40,085 nt of DNA from Methanobrevibacter thaueri (GTDB lineage Archaea; Methanobacteriota; Methanobacteria; Methanobacteriales; Methanobacteriaceae). Made by a program: the position numbers and the translations under genes. The stretch spans positions 1 to 40,085 of the forward strand of contig NZ_SUTK01000015.1 in the NCBI RefSeq assembly GCF_015062905.1. The letters are read 5' to 3'. Numbering within the stretch: position 1 is the stretch's first letter; the number at the start of each line of letters is the position of its first letter. Positions 24,312 through 33,162 of this stretch are shown here, in pieces. A model generated the notes under the pieces. The model searched no databases, had not been told where the DNA came from, and worked only from the letters and a program-made list of their open reading frames with translations.

Positions 24312-25041
24312 ATTTCATAACTTTTTTCATGATGAGAAACATTAATTTTGAAAACAATTTCTTGAACGGGTTCAATTTGACTTCCGGTGAAAAATCATGA
24401 TTGATCAAATCTTTTTTATGCCAGAACTCCTCATCTGCCTTTATTGGATTGGAAGACACTGCCATCGCTTTCCAAACATCAAAAAATACAATATCCATAA
24501 ATTTGGGAGAATGCATTTTGCCTGATTCGACATCGGCTGCAAACTTCTTGGATACCTCATCTATCTGCTTTGTCTCAAGACTATCCTTTCCTCCACAAGC
24601 CATTGCGATTTTATAGACCTTATTTACACCCCAGTGCCTCAATGTCTCGTCAATATAGTTTGCCACTTTCTTATGCCCTGCACCAGCAGTGGAAACCACA
24701 ACCAAAGCCTTTTTGGTGAAAAAGTCCGGCCTGTGATAGAAGTAAGCCGTATGGTCAAAGAAATTCTTTAAAAGCGCTGTCACGTTCATGGCATATACCG
24801 GAGATGCAATAATGATTCCATCGGCTTCCATCATCCTGTCAACAATCAGCTTGACTATATCATTGTGAGGGCACTTTTCCTCACTTTCCATGATGCACTT
24901 ATAGCAGCCGTTGCACATGGGAATCTTTTCCTTCATCAGATGGATTTCCTCAAAATCCCCCTTCAAGTTCATTTTTGCCTGTTCAACCATCTTCCAGGTG
25001 TTTTTGCGCCTTGGTGAACCGTTAATTATAACATATTTCAT
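24310..25041 (-). CDS. Flavodoxin-family NAD(P)H-dependent oxidoreductase
   Basis: About 243 residues. It starts MKYVIINGSPRRKNTW, where NGSPRRKNT is the FMN phosphate-binding loop. CNGCYKC and a later Cys in EEKCPH form an iron-sulfur-flavoprotein-like cysteine pattern. ASPVYAMNVTALLKNFFD is the typical flavin/dimer segment. A C-terminal basic tail (KKLFSKLMFLIMKKVMK) may contact the membrane. Start ATG 25041 is preferred over 25047 because the GGAG site is then 8 nt upstream. It is the third gene of the tetR-GNAT-flavodoxin unit and is likely controlled by that TetR. It may detoxify quinones or other electrophiles; the inducer is unknown. Confidence 0.85.
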   Translation of the reverse strand: MKYVIINGSPRRKNTWKMVEQAKMNLKGDFEEIHLMKEKIPMCNGCYKCIMESEEKCPHNDIVKLIVDRMMEADGIIIASPVYAMNVTALLKNFFDHTAYFYHRPDFFTKKALVVVSTAGAGHKKVANYIDETLRHWGVNKVYKIAMACGGKDSLETKQIDEVSKKFAADVESGKMHSPKFMDIVFFDVWKAMAVSSNPIKADEEFWHKKDLINHDFSPEVKLNPFKKLFSKLMFLIMKKVMK

Positions 25042-25043
25042 AA

Positions 25044-25657
25044 TCATAACTCCTTAAGCTGTGTATCCAAAACCAGTTTTTCCTTATATTCAAATTTCCT
25101 GTCAAATTCATCCAATTCATTTTCATCCACATCAAATACGTCAGGGTTTCTGAATATTCCCAATTCATTTTTAAGCTTGCATTCATCGAATACCCTAATC
25201 ATGAAAAATGGATTTTCCTCATCCAAATCAGTTCCATCAAGATAAAGGCCATATTCTGATGCGCTTACAAAACCAAATCTTGAGTAGTAGTCTTCATCGC
25301 CCACCACAAGGACAAAGGGAACATTGTCCTTTTGAGCTATTCCCAATGTATGATTGATTAATTTTGATCCGAGTCCCTGATTTTGATACACCCCATCGAC
25401 TGCAATCGGACCCAGTATGAGCGCAGGGACAGTGTCATTTTCATAGCTTATTTTACCCATCGAATAATTGATGCTTGCTACAATTTTACCGTCATCCTCA
25501 ATGACAAAGGCCATTTTGCTTACAAAGCTCTCGTCATTTCTTAGGTTATGAACGATGAAATGCTCATATGCACCGGACGATATACATTCCAGAAGGAATC
25601 CCTTACAAGTTTTTCAACTTCAAGATAATCAGTTTCCGTTTCAAGTCTTGTCTTCAT
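25044..25657 (-). pseudogene. GNAT N-acetyltransferase, broken by a 1-nt frameshift
   Basis: Read from ATG 25657, the first frame gives MKTRLETETDYLEVEKLV and on to FWNVYRP, then stops within about ten codons. Adding one base at CCGGTG (near 25574) restores a family-like continuation, YRPGAYEHFIVHNLR, that joins the long open frame entered at 25514 (AFVIEDDGKIVASINY). The restored protein is about 204 residues, with the GNAT acetyl-CoA loop NQGLGSKLINH intact. It starts 1 nt after the tetR stop and overlaps the flavodoxin gene. Either the gene is inactive, the 156-residue remnant is made from the internal ATG, or the base loss is a sequencing error. Confidence 0.85.
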
Positions 25658-25658
25658 C

Positions 25659-26276
25659 TTATTCACCCCTTATTCTCACAGAATCAAAAATTGTCCTTGC
25701 ATGACTCTCCGTTTTCATCATGAACTCCTCCAGAAACTTCCCGTCGTCTTCAGGATAATTTATGAAGAAATGTTCGTACAACAGAAACATTCCATAGTAA
25801 AAGAACGATTCGGAAAGCTGTCTTGTGTCGCAGTCCTTCTCAATCAGGTTTTTTGCCTTCATCAAGTCGAATAGGACAATCCATCCTTCAATCGGAGCCT
25901 CGATGATTGACTTTTTCAGGAAATCCCTTACCTCATCGTTGTGATATGATTCTATGAAGAGAATTCTTGTTATTTTCATCATCCGCTCTTCCTTTAACTT
26001 TGACAGGAATGCATCACATCCTGCCTTGTAGAAAAAGTCAAATCCCCTGTCCAGATTCAGGCTTGCCTGGTTCAGAGGTATTTCATCACTTGTCATTTCC
26101 TCTATATAATACTCCAGAATCCTGTTCAGTATCTCCTGCTTGCTAGAGTAATGATTGTAAATAGAGCTTTCCTTTATTCCCACTTCACGGGCAATCTGGC
26201 GTACCGATACACCATCATAGCCATGTTCAGAGAATAAATCTATTGAAACATAAAATATTTTTTCCTTATTGTTCAT
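25659..26276 (-). CDS. TetR/AcrR-family transcriptional repressor
   Basis: A 205-residue TetR protein. The N-terminal DNA-binding domain (residues about 5-52) contains the typical AIDLFSEHGYDG-like run (here SIDLFSEHGYDGVSVRQIA) and the recognition helix GIKESSIYNHYSSKQEIL. The C-terminal two-thirds are helical, as expected for ligand binding and dimerisation. Two matching palindromes (26285-26302 and 26328-26345) lie just upstream, so autoregulation and control of the GNAT and flavodoxin genes are likely. A divergent membrane protein gene may share the control. Confidence 0.93.
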   Translation of the reverse strand: MNNKEKIFYVSIDLFSEHGYDGVSVRQIAREVGIKESSIYNHYSSKQEILNRILEYYIEEMTSDEIPLNQASLNLDRGFDFFYKAGCDAFLSKLKEERMMKITRILFIESYHNDEVRDFLKKSIIEAPIEGWIVLFDLMKAKNLIEKDCDTRQLSESFFYYGMFLLYEHFFINYPEDDGKFLEEFMMKTESHARTIFDSVRIRGE

Positions 26277-26284
26277 GATATCAA

Positions 26285-26302
26285 AACTAACAATTGTTAG
26301 TT
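26285..26302. promoter_or_regulatory. TetR operator 1 (perfect palindrome)
   Basis: AACTAACAATTGTTAGTT is a perfect 18-bp palindrome 9 nt upstream of the tetR ATG. It lies over the predicted tetR transcription start, with half-sites AACTAAC and GTTAGTT around a 4-bp centre. Confidence 0.72.
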
Positions 26303-26320
26303 AACATTATCTTGCCAAAG

Positions 26321-26345
26321 TATATAAAACTAACTACTGTTAGTT
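26321..26345. promoter_or_regulatory. TetR operator 2 next to the tetR TATA box
   Basis: AACTAACTACTGTTAGTT (26328-26345) has the same half-sites and the same 4-bp spacing as operator 1; the centres are 43 bp apart. It abuts TTTATATA on the minus strand (26321-26328), the probable tetR TATA box. Binding would block the transcription machinery. Confidence 0.7.
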
Positions 26346-26410
26346 GAAAAATATCGCTAAATTACGGATTTAAGCAATAATTATATAATAGTTTTGATAT
26401 ACTAAAAAGC

Positions 26411-27883
26411 ATGGAATTTAGGCATGATGGAGTAATCGCTGAAATTAGAGGCAGAATCAACCGTAGGGACCTGATAATCTTTTTAATACCAACAGTCATA
26501 TTTTTAAATTACCTGATGGTATTCAATCCTGGAATAGCCACCTATGATACATTCAACCAGCTTCATCAAATCGCTTCCGGACACTTTGCGAACTGGCATC
26601 CCTTCTTTCACACATTCATCAACATGCTGTGCCTGAAGGTCTATCCCAACATCTCATCAATTGCTGTTCTTCAGATTTTAGTGTTTTCCACCATATGGAC
26701 AATAATCTGCAGATATACACGTGACGATGACAACAAAGACAATGATTCCTTCAAGCTGCAGGTGATCATATCTTTTATAATATGTCTGCTTCCAATCAAC
26801 GCACTGTACTCAATCACCATATGGAAAGACATACTGTTCAGCTACTGTCTGATGTTTCTGTGCTTTTTAGCAATGGTAATGATAGACAGGAAGGGAAATA
26901 TAGACTATAAATTCATCATTCTTCTCGCATTGATAATGGCATTCGTATCCCAGCTGAGGGGAAACGGAATGTACGTAATTCTTATCACAATAGTGGTTTA
27001 TTCAATTTATCTATTCATTAAAAAGAACCGTAAGATGGCTGTTCTATTGCCTATACTGACAATAACATTTATCCTTCTGATTTCTTCCCTGAACATCGCA
27101 TATGACGTTCAGGACAATGAAAAGGATGCTTTGATGACCAAAACCTGCCATATGCTGGCAGATTATTATTTGCATCTTGATATGGAAGAGGGAGATAGGC
27201 AAAAGGTAGCGGAAATACTTGATACCGACAAAATCAGCAAAAATTACATTCCAACGGGATCCGACAGCATATTTGCCATAACCGACTACAAGGAATTTGA
27301 AAAGAACAAGGGAACATATATAGAGTTGGCAATGAAATATTCTCTAAGAAACCCTCTGCATTTCATTCAATACCTGTTTGAATCATCCCCTATGGTCTGG
27401 GACATTACAAGAGATCCAGGCTGGGCAGGGCATGCCTTCTACATGAACCGGGACAAAGACAGACTGCAAATGGATTTTGAAACATATTACACACCGCGCC
27501 ACTATCAGGCGACCAAAAGCTATGAAAACCTTTCCTATGTAAATTGGGGAAATCCAATTTTCAACGCCCTTAACTCACTATCAATAGACATTGAAAATTC
27601 TGTTGTTGCAGATACCCTGCTTGAAAGTCCTGCCCTGTACATGTACATTTCAATTATCCTCCTGATACTGATTCATATCGTTACCGGGTCTAGGGAAATA
27701 TACCTGATGTATCTTCCGAATCTGTTAAACATCATAATCGTCTTTCTGTCAACACCGATACAGGACAACAGATATCTATATGCGAACATATTGATTTGCT
27801 ATCTGCTGATAATGGTTTTAATTGGATTGCGGCAGAATTATGATGTGAAATCAAAACTAAAGTCAGTGATAACTAAAAAATAG
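26411..27883 (+). CDS. Polytopic membrane protein, GT-C/DUF6020-like
   Basis: A 490-residue integral membrane protein with about ten to twelve hydrophobic segments. The first outside loop contains NPGIATYDTFNQLHQIASG and NWHPFFH; an acidic residue and His-Pro in this place are typical of GT-C glycosyltransferases and DUF6020-type proteins. A large hydrophilic loop (about residues 225-370) lies near the middle, also as in GT-C enzymes. Likely role: transfer of sugars from a lipid carrier to surface glycans or proteins. A TATA box at 26381-26389 lies about 26 nt before the ATG with no ribosome binding site, suggesting leaderless translation. Divergent from tetR. Confidence 0.65.
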   Translation: MEFRHDGVIAEIRGRINRRDLIIFLIPTVIFLNYLMVFNPGIATYDTFNQLHQIASGHFANWHPFFHTFINMLCLKVYPNISSIAVLQILVFSTIWTIICRYTRDDDNKDNDSFKLQVIISFIICLLPINALYSITIWKDILFSYCLMFLCFLAMVMIDRKGNIDYKFIILLALIMAFVSQLRGNGMYVILITIVVYSIYLFIKKNRKMAVLLPILTITFILLISSLNIAYDVQDNEKDALMTKTCHMLADYYLHLDMEEGDRQKVAEILDTDKISKNYIPTGSDSIFAITDYKEFEKNKGTYIELAMKYSLRNPLHFIQYLFESSPMVWDITRDPGWAGHAFYMNRDKDRLQMDFETYYTPRHYQATKSYENLSYVNWGNPIFNALNSLSIDIENSVVADTLLESPALYMYISIILLILIHIVTGSREIYLMYLPNLLNIIIVFLSTPIQDNRYLYANILICYLLIMVLIGLRQNYDVKSKLKSVITKK

Positions 27884-27898
27884 TAAATTTCTTATTTT

Positions 27899-27938
27899 AA
27901 AAAAAGGAATAAACAAGGAAAATATACATTAACCTTGT
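27899..27938 (-). terminator. Possible terminator after the citG-like gene
   Basis: A 6-bp stem ACAAGG / CCTTGT (27913-27938, 14-nt loop) is followed on the minus strand by seven T residues (27899-27905). The stem is short, so confidence is low. Confidence 0.35.
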
Positions 27939-27948
27939 ATCAATCCAA

Positions 27949-28827
27949 CTATTCAAAATTTGATTTCAAATAGCTGACAAAAATTGAAGCTGCAGTCAAG
28001 TCTGCAGTGGTTCCAGGATTATACTTGTTTTTAAACAGATAATCGTCGAATTCCTTGAGCCTATCCTTAAAATCAGGTTCGTCCCTGATGTTGAGCAAGT
28101 CCCTTGTCATCAATGAGACTTTCATGGCATCGTCTGATCCGTATTTTCTTGAAATCAGAGTGTCTGGAACGTGTGAGAGTATTGTTAAAAATGTCAATAC
28201 ACATGCATCGTTTTGGGATTTGGATTGTCTCAGCTCATGGTAGGTAGGATAGCCTATTTCAAAAACGGCTGGCATGTCACCGGTCATCTCACGTGCAAGC
28301 ATGTCCCATGGAGCGGATATTTTCAAAACGTCATACATTGTCTGGTTATTCTCCCTCAATTCGTTTTTGGCATTGTCGCTTGCAACATCATACTCGTCCT
28401 GATTGCCCATTCCGCCGGCATCTGCAATATTGATTGCATCGTACAAGTCACATGCATCGTCAACTGAAGTGTTTCCCATCAATAACTTAATGTTTTCTCT
28501 TATATCATCAAATGAATCACTGATTGCAGCTGCAACTGCAATTGGAGTTGTCATCATCACAATACCTAAATTGGTGTTGTTTTTAATCCATCTGTCGGTT
28601 TCGGCAACCGCCTGCAGGATATACTTTCCCAGTTGAGGGTTTTCAACATCAACATCTGTACATGCTTCACGGATAGTGTCTCCAATGACTATTCCGCTTA
28701 TTACAAAGTCTTCAAATTCCATGTCATCATAGTCACGGGTCCTGTGGACATTTCCAGGTTTTGGATATCCACTTACCTCAAGTGCTGATGCGATTTGTGC
28801 CATTTTTGCAATTTCTTCCGGTTTCAT
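27949..28827 (-). CDS. CitG-like triphosphoribosyl-dephospho-CoA synthase family protein
   Basis: A 292-residue all-helical protein of the CitG/MdcB family. The signature EVSGYPKPGNVHRTRDYDDM is near the N-terminus (residues 17-36), and later GGMGNQDEYDV and LTFLTILSHVPDTLISRKYG match the nucleotide-binding helices. CitG makes the citrate lyase cofactor precursor in bacteria, but citrate lyase genes are not seen here and methanogens do not usually have them, so the substrate may differ. The ATG overlaps the hemB stop by 4 nt (ATGA), showing strong coupling to hemB, perhaps by chance of operon packing. Confidence 0.87.
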   Translation of the reverse strand: MKPEEIAKMAQIASALEVSGYPKPGNVHRTRDYDDMEFEDFVISGIVIGDTIREACTDVDVENPQLGKYILQAVAETDRWIKNNTNLGIVMMTTPIAVAAAISDSFDDIRENIKLLMGNTSVDDACDLYDAINIADAGGMGNQDEYDVASDNAKNELRENNQTMYDVLKISAPWDMLAREMTGDMPAVFEIGYPTYHELRQSKSQNDACVLTFLTILSHVPDTLISRKYGSDDAMKVSLMTRDLLNIRDEPDFKDRLKEFDDYLFKNKYNPGTTADLTAASIFVSYLKSNFE

Positions 28828-29828
28828 CCTATCACATCATTCAAAAGCAAGTATGGTGCAAAATTAGTGATTATCAAGTCCGCTCCAGCCCTCTTGATTG
28901 AAAGCAATGCTTCGGTTATTGCCCTTTCAGTCAAGAACCCTTTCTCAATGGCGGCCATGAGCATCGCATATTCCCCGCTTACGTTATATGCAACCAGAGG
29001 CAGCATGAACTCATCCCTTACCATTCTAACTACATCAAGATACGGAAGTGCCGGTTTGACCATCAGAAAGTCGCATCCTTCGATTACATCCAGTTCACAT
29101 TCTCTGATTGCCTCAACAGCATTGGCAGGATCCATCTGATAGGATTTTCTGTCACCTGCATGCGGTGATGAGCAAGCAGCAACCCTGAACGGTTCATAGA
29201 ATGCTGAGGCGTATTTTGCTGAATAGGACATTATCATTACGTTTACAAATCCGTTTTCATCCAAGGTTTCACGGATTGCCTTAACCCTTCCGTCCATCAT
29301 GTCTGAAGGCGCAACGATATCTGCACCCGCTTCAGCATGGGAAAGAGCAACTTTGGCAATGATCGGCAGGGACTCGTCGTTCAATATCTCAATTCCGTCA
29401 TCGGTGTCATCATTTTCCCTTATCATTCCACAGTGGCCATGAGAGGTGTACTGGCAAAGGCACACGTCAGTGATGACAACCAAATCTGTTTCCTTTTTAA
29501 GCCTTCTTACAGCCTTTTGAACGATTCCTGTTGCTGAATAGTCAGGTGTGGCTATTTCATCCTTGGTGTCCTCTTTCGGTATTCCAAATACAATGATTGA
29601 CTTCAACCCTTTTGCTTCCAGTTGCTTTGCAAATTCAATTCCGCTGTCCAAAGAGTATCTGAACTCGCCAGGAAGTGAAGAAATCTCTTCCTTTTCATCG
29701 CCTTGGAGTTCCTCTTTAAAATAAATCGGATAAATCAGGTCATCTTTTTCAAGTTTGGTTTCACGAACTATATTTCTAATCTTAGCATTTTTTCTAAGTC
29801 TTCTCATTCTTGTAGTTGGAAATTCCAT
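28824..29828 (-). CDS. hemB: Delta-aminolevulinic acid dehydratase (porphobilinogen synthase)
   Basis: Condenses two ALA molecules to porphobilinogen, the second step toward all tetrapyrroles (F430, corrinoids, sirohaem). It is about 334 residues. The two Schiff-base lysines are in MSYSAKYASAFYEPFR and FLMVKPALPYLD. The cysteine cluster DVCLCQYTSHGHCG marks the zinc-dependent type. Start ATG 29828 (MEFPTTRMRRLRK) is preferred over the GTG at 29837 because a GTGAT ribosome binding site fits it. It is first in an operon with the citG-like gene. Confidence 0.97.
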   Translation of the reverse strand: MEFPTTRMRRLRKNAKIRNIVRETKLEKDDLIYPIYFKEELQGDEKEEISSLPGEFRYSLDSGIEFAKQLEAKGLKSIIVFGIPKEDTKDEIATPDYSATGIVQKAVRRLKKETDLVVITDVCLCQYTSHGHCGMIRENDDTDDGIEILNDESLPIIAKVALSHAEAGADIVAPSDMMDGRVKAIRETLDENGFVNVMIMSYSAKYASAFYEPFRVAACSSPHAGDRKSYQMDPANAVEAIRECELDVIEGCDFLMVKPALPYLDVVRMVRDEFMLPLVAYNVSGEYAMLMAAIEKGFLTERAITEALLSIKRAGADLIITNFAPYLLLNDVIG

Positions 29829-29937
29829 AATAATCACTTAATTATTAATTTTTGATTTGAAAATATTTAAAATTTTAACTTATTATAAATATTTAAAGAT
29901 ACAAAAATTAACTTAATTGTTTAGATGGGGAAAAATA

Positions 29938-31032
29938 ATGTCAAATTCAATTGGAGAAAAATTTCAGATAACAACTTTCGGAGCAAGCCACGGTGTTGCA
30001 GTTGGCGCCATTGTCGATGGATGTCCTGCAAACCTTGAATTAAGTGCTGAAGACATACAAAAAGAACTAGATAAAAGGAAACCAGGAACAAGTAGCGTAA
30101 CCACTCCAAGAAAAGAGGATGATGAAGTCCAGATTCTTTCAGGCATCTTTGAAGGAAAAACTGACGGCACACCCATTTGCGGAGTCGTATTCAACAAAAA
30201 TCAAAAATCAAAAGATTATTCCATGTTCAAGAACACTCCTCGCCCATCCCACGGAGATTTCGGATGGATGATGAAATACGGCCACTATGACTTCAACGGA
30301 GGAGGTCGTGGAAGCGGAAGGGTTACCATCGGCCACGTTATCGGCGGCGCAATAGCTAAAAAGCTTTTGCAAACACAAAATATTGAAATTATCTCCCATG
30401 TCACTCAAATCGGTGATATCAAAGCTGAAAAGCAAGATTTCACTACCATCAAAGAGAATATCGATAAAAATCCGGTTCGCTGTGCAGACCTTGAGGCTGC
30501 CAATGAAATGGAAGAGCTTATTTTAGCCAAAAAACAGGAAGGAGATTCCGTTGGAGGAATTGTTGAAACCATTGCAGTCAATGTTCCTGCAGGTCTTGGA
30601 GAACCTATCTTTGAAAGGCTTGACGGAGACCTTGCAAGAATACTGATGAACATCGGCGCAGTCAAGGGTGTTGAAATCGGACTCGGATTTGACGTGGCAA
30701 CACATACCGGATCTGAAATCAATGATGAATACCAGATTAACGACAATAAAATAACAACAAAAACCAACAATTCCGGAGGAATCATCGGAGGCATGAGCAA
30801 TGGAATGCCTATAGTATCCAGAATTGCAGTGAAACCTACCCCATCCATTTCCAAATGTCAGGAATCCATTGACATTGAAAAAATGGAAAATAAAAAAATA
30901 GAAATTAAGGGACGTCATGATCCATGCATCTGTCCTAGAGTGACAGCAGTGGCCGAATCAAGCACTGCAATCGTTATTGCAGACCATATGATTCGTTCAG
31001 GATTCATACATCCAACTAATTTAGAAAAATAA
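29938..31032 (+). CDS. aroC: Chorismate synthase
   Basis: FMN-dependent last step of the shikimate pathway, forming chorismate for Phe, Tyr and Trp. About 364 residues. Signatures: GEKFQITTFGASHGVAVG at the N-terminus, RPSHGDFGWMMKYG and GGGRGSGRVTIGHVIGGAIA in the first third, then GGIIGGMSNGMPI and GRHDPCICPRVTAV in the C-terminal half. The ATG at 29938 has a GGGG-containing site upstream; the in-frame TTG at 29917 is unlikely. It is monocistronic and convergent with the metallo-beta-lactamase gene, with only 2 nt between stops. Confidence 0.97.
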   Translation: MSNSIGEKFQITTFGASHGVAVGAIVDGCPANLELSAEDIQKELDKRKPGTSSVTTPRKEDDEVQILSGIFEGKTDGTPICGVVFNKNQKSKDYSMFKNTPRPSHGDFGWMMKYGHYDFNGGGRGSGRVTIGHVIGGAIAKKLLQTQNIEIISHVTQIGDIKAEKQDFTTIKENIDKNPVRCADLEAANEMEELILAKKQEGDSVGGIVETIAVNVPAGLGEPIFERLDGDLARILMNIGAVKGVEIGLGFDVATHTGSEINDEYQINDNKITTKTNNSGGIIGGMSNGMPIVSRIAVKPTPSISKCQESIDIEKMENKKIEIKGRHDPCICPRVTAVAESSTAIVIADHMIRSGFIHPTNLEK

Positions 31033-31034
31033 CC

Positions 31035-31958
31035 TCATTTCTTTTTTACCATAGTCAGCTCATCAAACTCCTTGTGTTTGAATGCAAGCTGATAGGAATT
31101 TTTTCTTTCGTTTTCATATAACGTATGACTGGTGCTGTGAATTGAAGACTGGACATCCTTAAGGGATATCAGTCTGAATCTCTTTGGATTGTTGTAGTTC
31201 ACATTGAATGACAGACCGTCATAGGCAGCTATTGTTTTTACACCTGTCTTTTTGGAAACCTTTTTGGCTTCGGTCACAGGATTTGCTGAAATCATCTTAA
31301 GACCCAAATGTGTCATAACGGCAACTTGAGGTTTTACTTCCTCAATCAAGTCGATGAAATTGCGTGTGCACATATGTCCATTGATTGAGCGATTTCCAGG
31401 TCTCAATACGCTGGCTATCAGAATGTCGGCACCTTTATGCTCATCACCAAGCCCTTCAAAATAAGCTGTGTCTGAAGTGTATGAAACCTTAAAGCCCTTA
31501 TAATCCAGCTGGAAACCTACACCTGTCGGATCACCGTGTGAAGTCTTTGTACCCTTAATCTTAACGTTGTCCATCTGGTCATACACGCCAGGCTTCAAAA
31601 TGATTTTTTCAGGCCTGGACTGATGATAAGATGAGATGCACGGTCCCCACTGCTCATAGCCATTCAATACACTTTCGCTTCCGACAACGGTTCCGAGGCT
31701 TTTGGTCATTCCCCTTGTCATAGCCTCAATTAGAACTTCCGCATCATTATAATGGTCAGTGTGAGAATGGGTAACGATTACCCCACTTAGATTTCTAGGG
31801 TCAAACCCGAACTGATATGTTCTGATAAGCGCACCTGGACCAGGGTCTATGTGGTAATTCTTGCCTCCGAGGTTATCAATCCTGAAACCTCCAGTCATTC
31901 TTCTTTGGCTAATGGCGGAGAATCTTCCCCCTCCACTGCCTAAAAATGTTATCTTCAT
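31035..31958 (-). CDS. Metallo-beta-lactamase-fold hydrolase
   Basis: A 307-residue MBL-fold protein. Metal ligands: HSHTDHYND (HxHxDH, about residues 64-69), THLG, and the Asp in YTSDTAYF. The N-terminal FLGSGGGRFS is similar to RNase Z and phosphodiesterase-like MBL proteins. It lacks the tRNA-binding exosite arm, so a 3'-tRNase role is uncertain. It is 11 nt downstream of the DUF2121 gene, so the two are probably one transcript and may be functionally linked; the substrate is unknown. Confidence 0.85.
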   Translation of the reverse strand: MKITFLGSGGGRFSAISQRRMTGGFRIDNLGGKNYHIDPGPGALIRTYQFGFDPRNLSGVIVTHSHTDHYNDAEVLIEAMTRGMTKSLGTVVGSESVLNGYEQWGPCISSYHQSRPEKIILKPGVYDQMDNVKIKGTKTSHGDPTGVGFQLDYKGFKVSYTSDTAYFEGLGDEHKGADILIASVLRPGNRSINGHMCTRNFIDLIEEVKPQVAVMTHLGLKMISANPVTEAKKVSKKTGVKTIAAYDGLSFNVNYNNPKRFRLISLKDVQSSIHSTSHTLYENERKNSYQLAFKHKEFDELTMVKKK

Positions 31959-31969
31959 TTAAACCACAC

Positions 31970-32890
31970 TTACAACGAACATAAAATTATATCACATTTG
32001 AGTGAAGACTTATCTTTCTTAAGGCATAAATCCTCATTTTCAATGATAACCTTATCTCCTATTTTCACATTGTCGCTTTCTGTAAACATCAATACGTTTT
32101 GACCTGGAGCGGCCTTTTGCTTCCAGTTTCCGTCAACCGCTTGGGTTTTATCATTCAATTGGACAAACAGCATGTTTCCATCAATGTTAACGACTTTTCC
32201 AACTTCACCATGATTTATGATTTTGTTGGCCATCTCTATGTCAAGGTTCTGCTGGACCAGTTTTTCAGTCAATTCCTGCCTGAATTTGGTCAACACTTTG
32301 ATATCATGGTCTATTGTAATGTTCAGATGTTTTTGAGCTTCTGTCTTGTTAAATTTAGGCCGCTGTATCAACACATCAGTGTTTTTCCCGACGGTTGGTG
32401 TTCTGGATGCAACATCCTCCAGAATACTCTGGAAAATCTCTCCCATATACCTCATGCTTTGGGAAGCTTTCCATTTCCTTTGGATTGATGTTTCAGCCAG
32501 GCGCTTTGCATATTCATTTCCAAAGATAATGACTCCACTTTCTCCAGCCTTACGGGATTCAGTGTCTGAACCCAAAAGCTCAACTATCTGATATCCATTT
32601 GTGGTTCCGTAAATACGTCTTCTTCTTGTTTCAAAAGTTCCTTTGGTACTTACCTCTCCACGAATGGTATTACCGACAATCTTGAGCTTGTTTGCGTCAT
32701 CGGTTATCTTGATTGAAATTCCCAGTTCCTTGGCCCTAGCTAGAAAGTCATCATCATTATCTATTTTTCCACTGTATAATTCATCTTCTAATGTTTTCAA
32801 ATTTTGTTTATCACCGAAATATCCTATCTTTCTTTTATCACTCGCCATTACACATCCTTTTTTTCCAACATAAGCGATAATTAAGCTCAT
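31970..32890 (-). CDS. DUF2121-type methanogen protein
   Basis: A 306-residue protein with start MSLIIAYVGKKGCVMASDKR. That N-terminus resembles DUF2121 of methanogens and loosely echoes the beta-strand and Lys pattern of Ntn-hydrolase/proteasome-like folds, although no catalytic Thr is at the start. The C-terminal third is beta-rich (NIDGNMLFVQLND, NVLMFTESDNVKIGDKVII), like a small OB or SH3-like domain. Function unknown. First gene of a two-gene unit with the MBL-fold gene. Confidence 0.75.
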   Translation of the reverse strand: MSLIIAYVGKKGCVMASDKRKIGYFGDKQNLKTLEDELYSGKIDNDDDFLARAKELGISIKITDDANKLKIVGNTIRGEVSTKGTFETRRRRIYGTTNGYQIVELLGSDTESRKAGESGVIIFGNEYAKRLAETSIQRKWKASQSMRYMGEIFQSILEDVASRTPTVGKNTDVLIQRPKFNKTEAQKHLNITIDHDIKVLTKFRQELTEKLVQQNLDIEMANKIINHGEVGKVVNIDGNMLFVQLNDKTQAVDGNWKQKAAPGQNVLMFTESDNVKIGDKVIIENEDLCLKKDKSSLKCDIILCSL

Positions 32891-33162
32891 AGTATCTCCT
32901 AATTTGATATTTTATTAAATTATTAAAATATCAATAATTTATTAATCATATATATTTTTAGTTATCATGTATTATAAATGTTAAGAGAATTGGTAAAAAT
33001 AATTCAAACAACAATAAACATAAATTTAAGGCTTAAAGTAACCTTTGAATGATTAAACAATATATTTAAATAATAATATAACAAGAAATATAATTATATT
33101 AAATGTTAATTATTTATCATGATAATTAATGTGAAAATATAAAAAAAACAGGAGAAAAACTT
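32891..33162. other. Divergent intergenic region
   Basis: 272 AT-rich bases between DUF2121 and the acetyl-CoA synthetase gene. They hold no gene. A perfect 12-bp palindrome TTATCATGATAA (33114-33125) lies about 40 nt before the ATG, and a strong GGAG ribosome binding site is at 33151. TATA-like sequence occurs at several places, so promoter positions cannot be fixed. Confidence 0.5.

Noticed and set aside
24310..25041. Flavodoxin-type genes as parts of a defence system
   Set aside because: The TetR operators and the cysteine pattern point to a redox or stress operon; no toxin, nuclease or other defence gene is linked to it.
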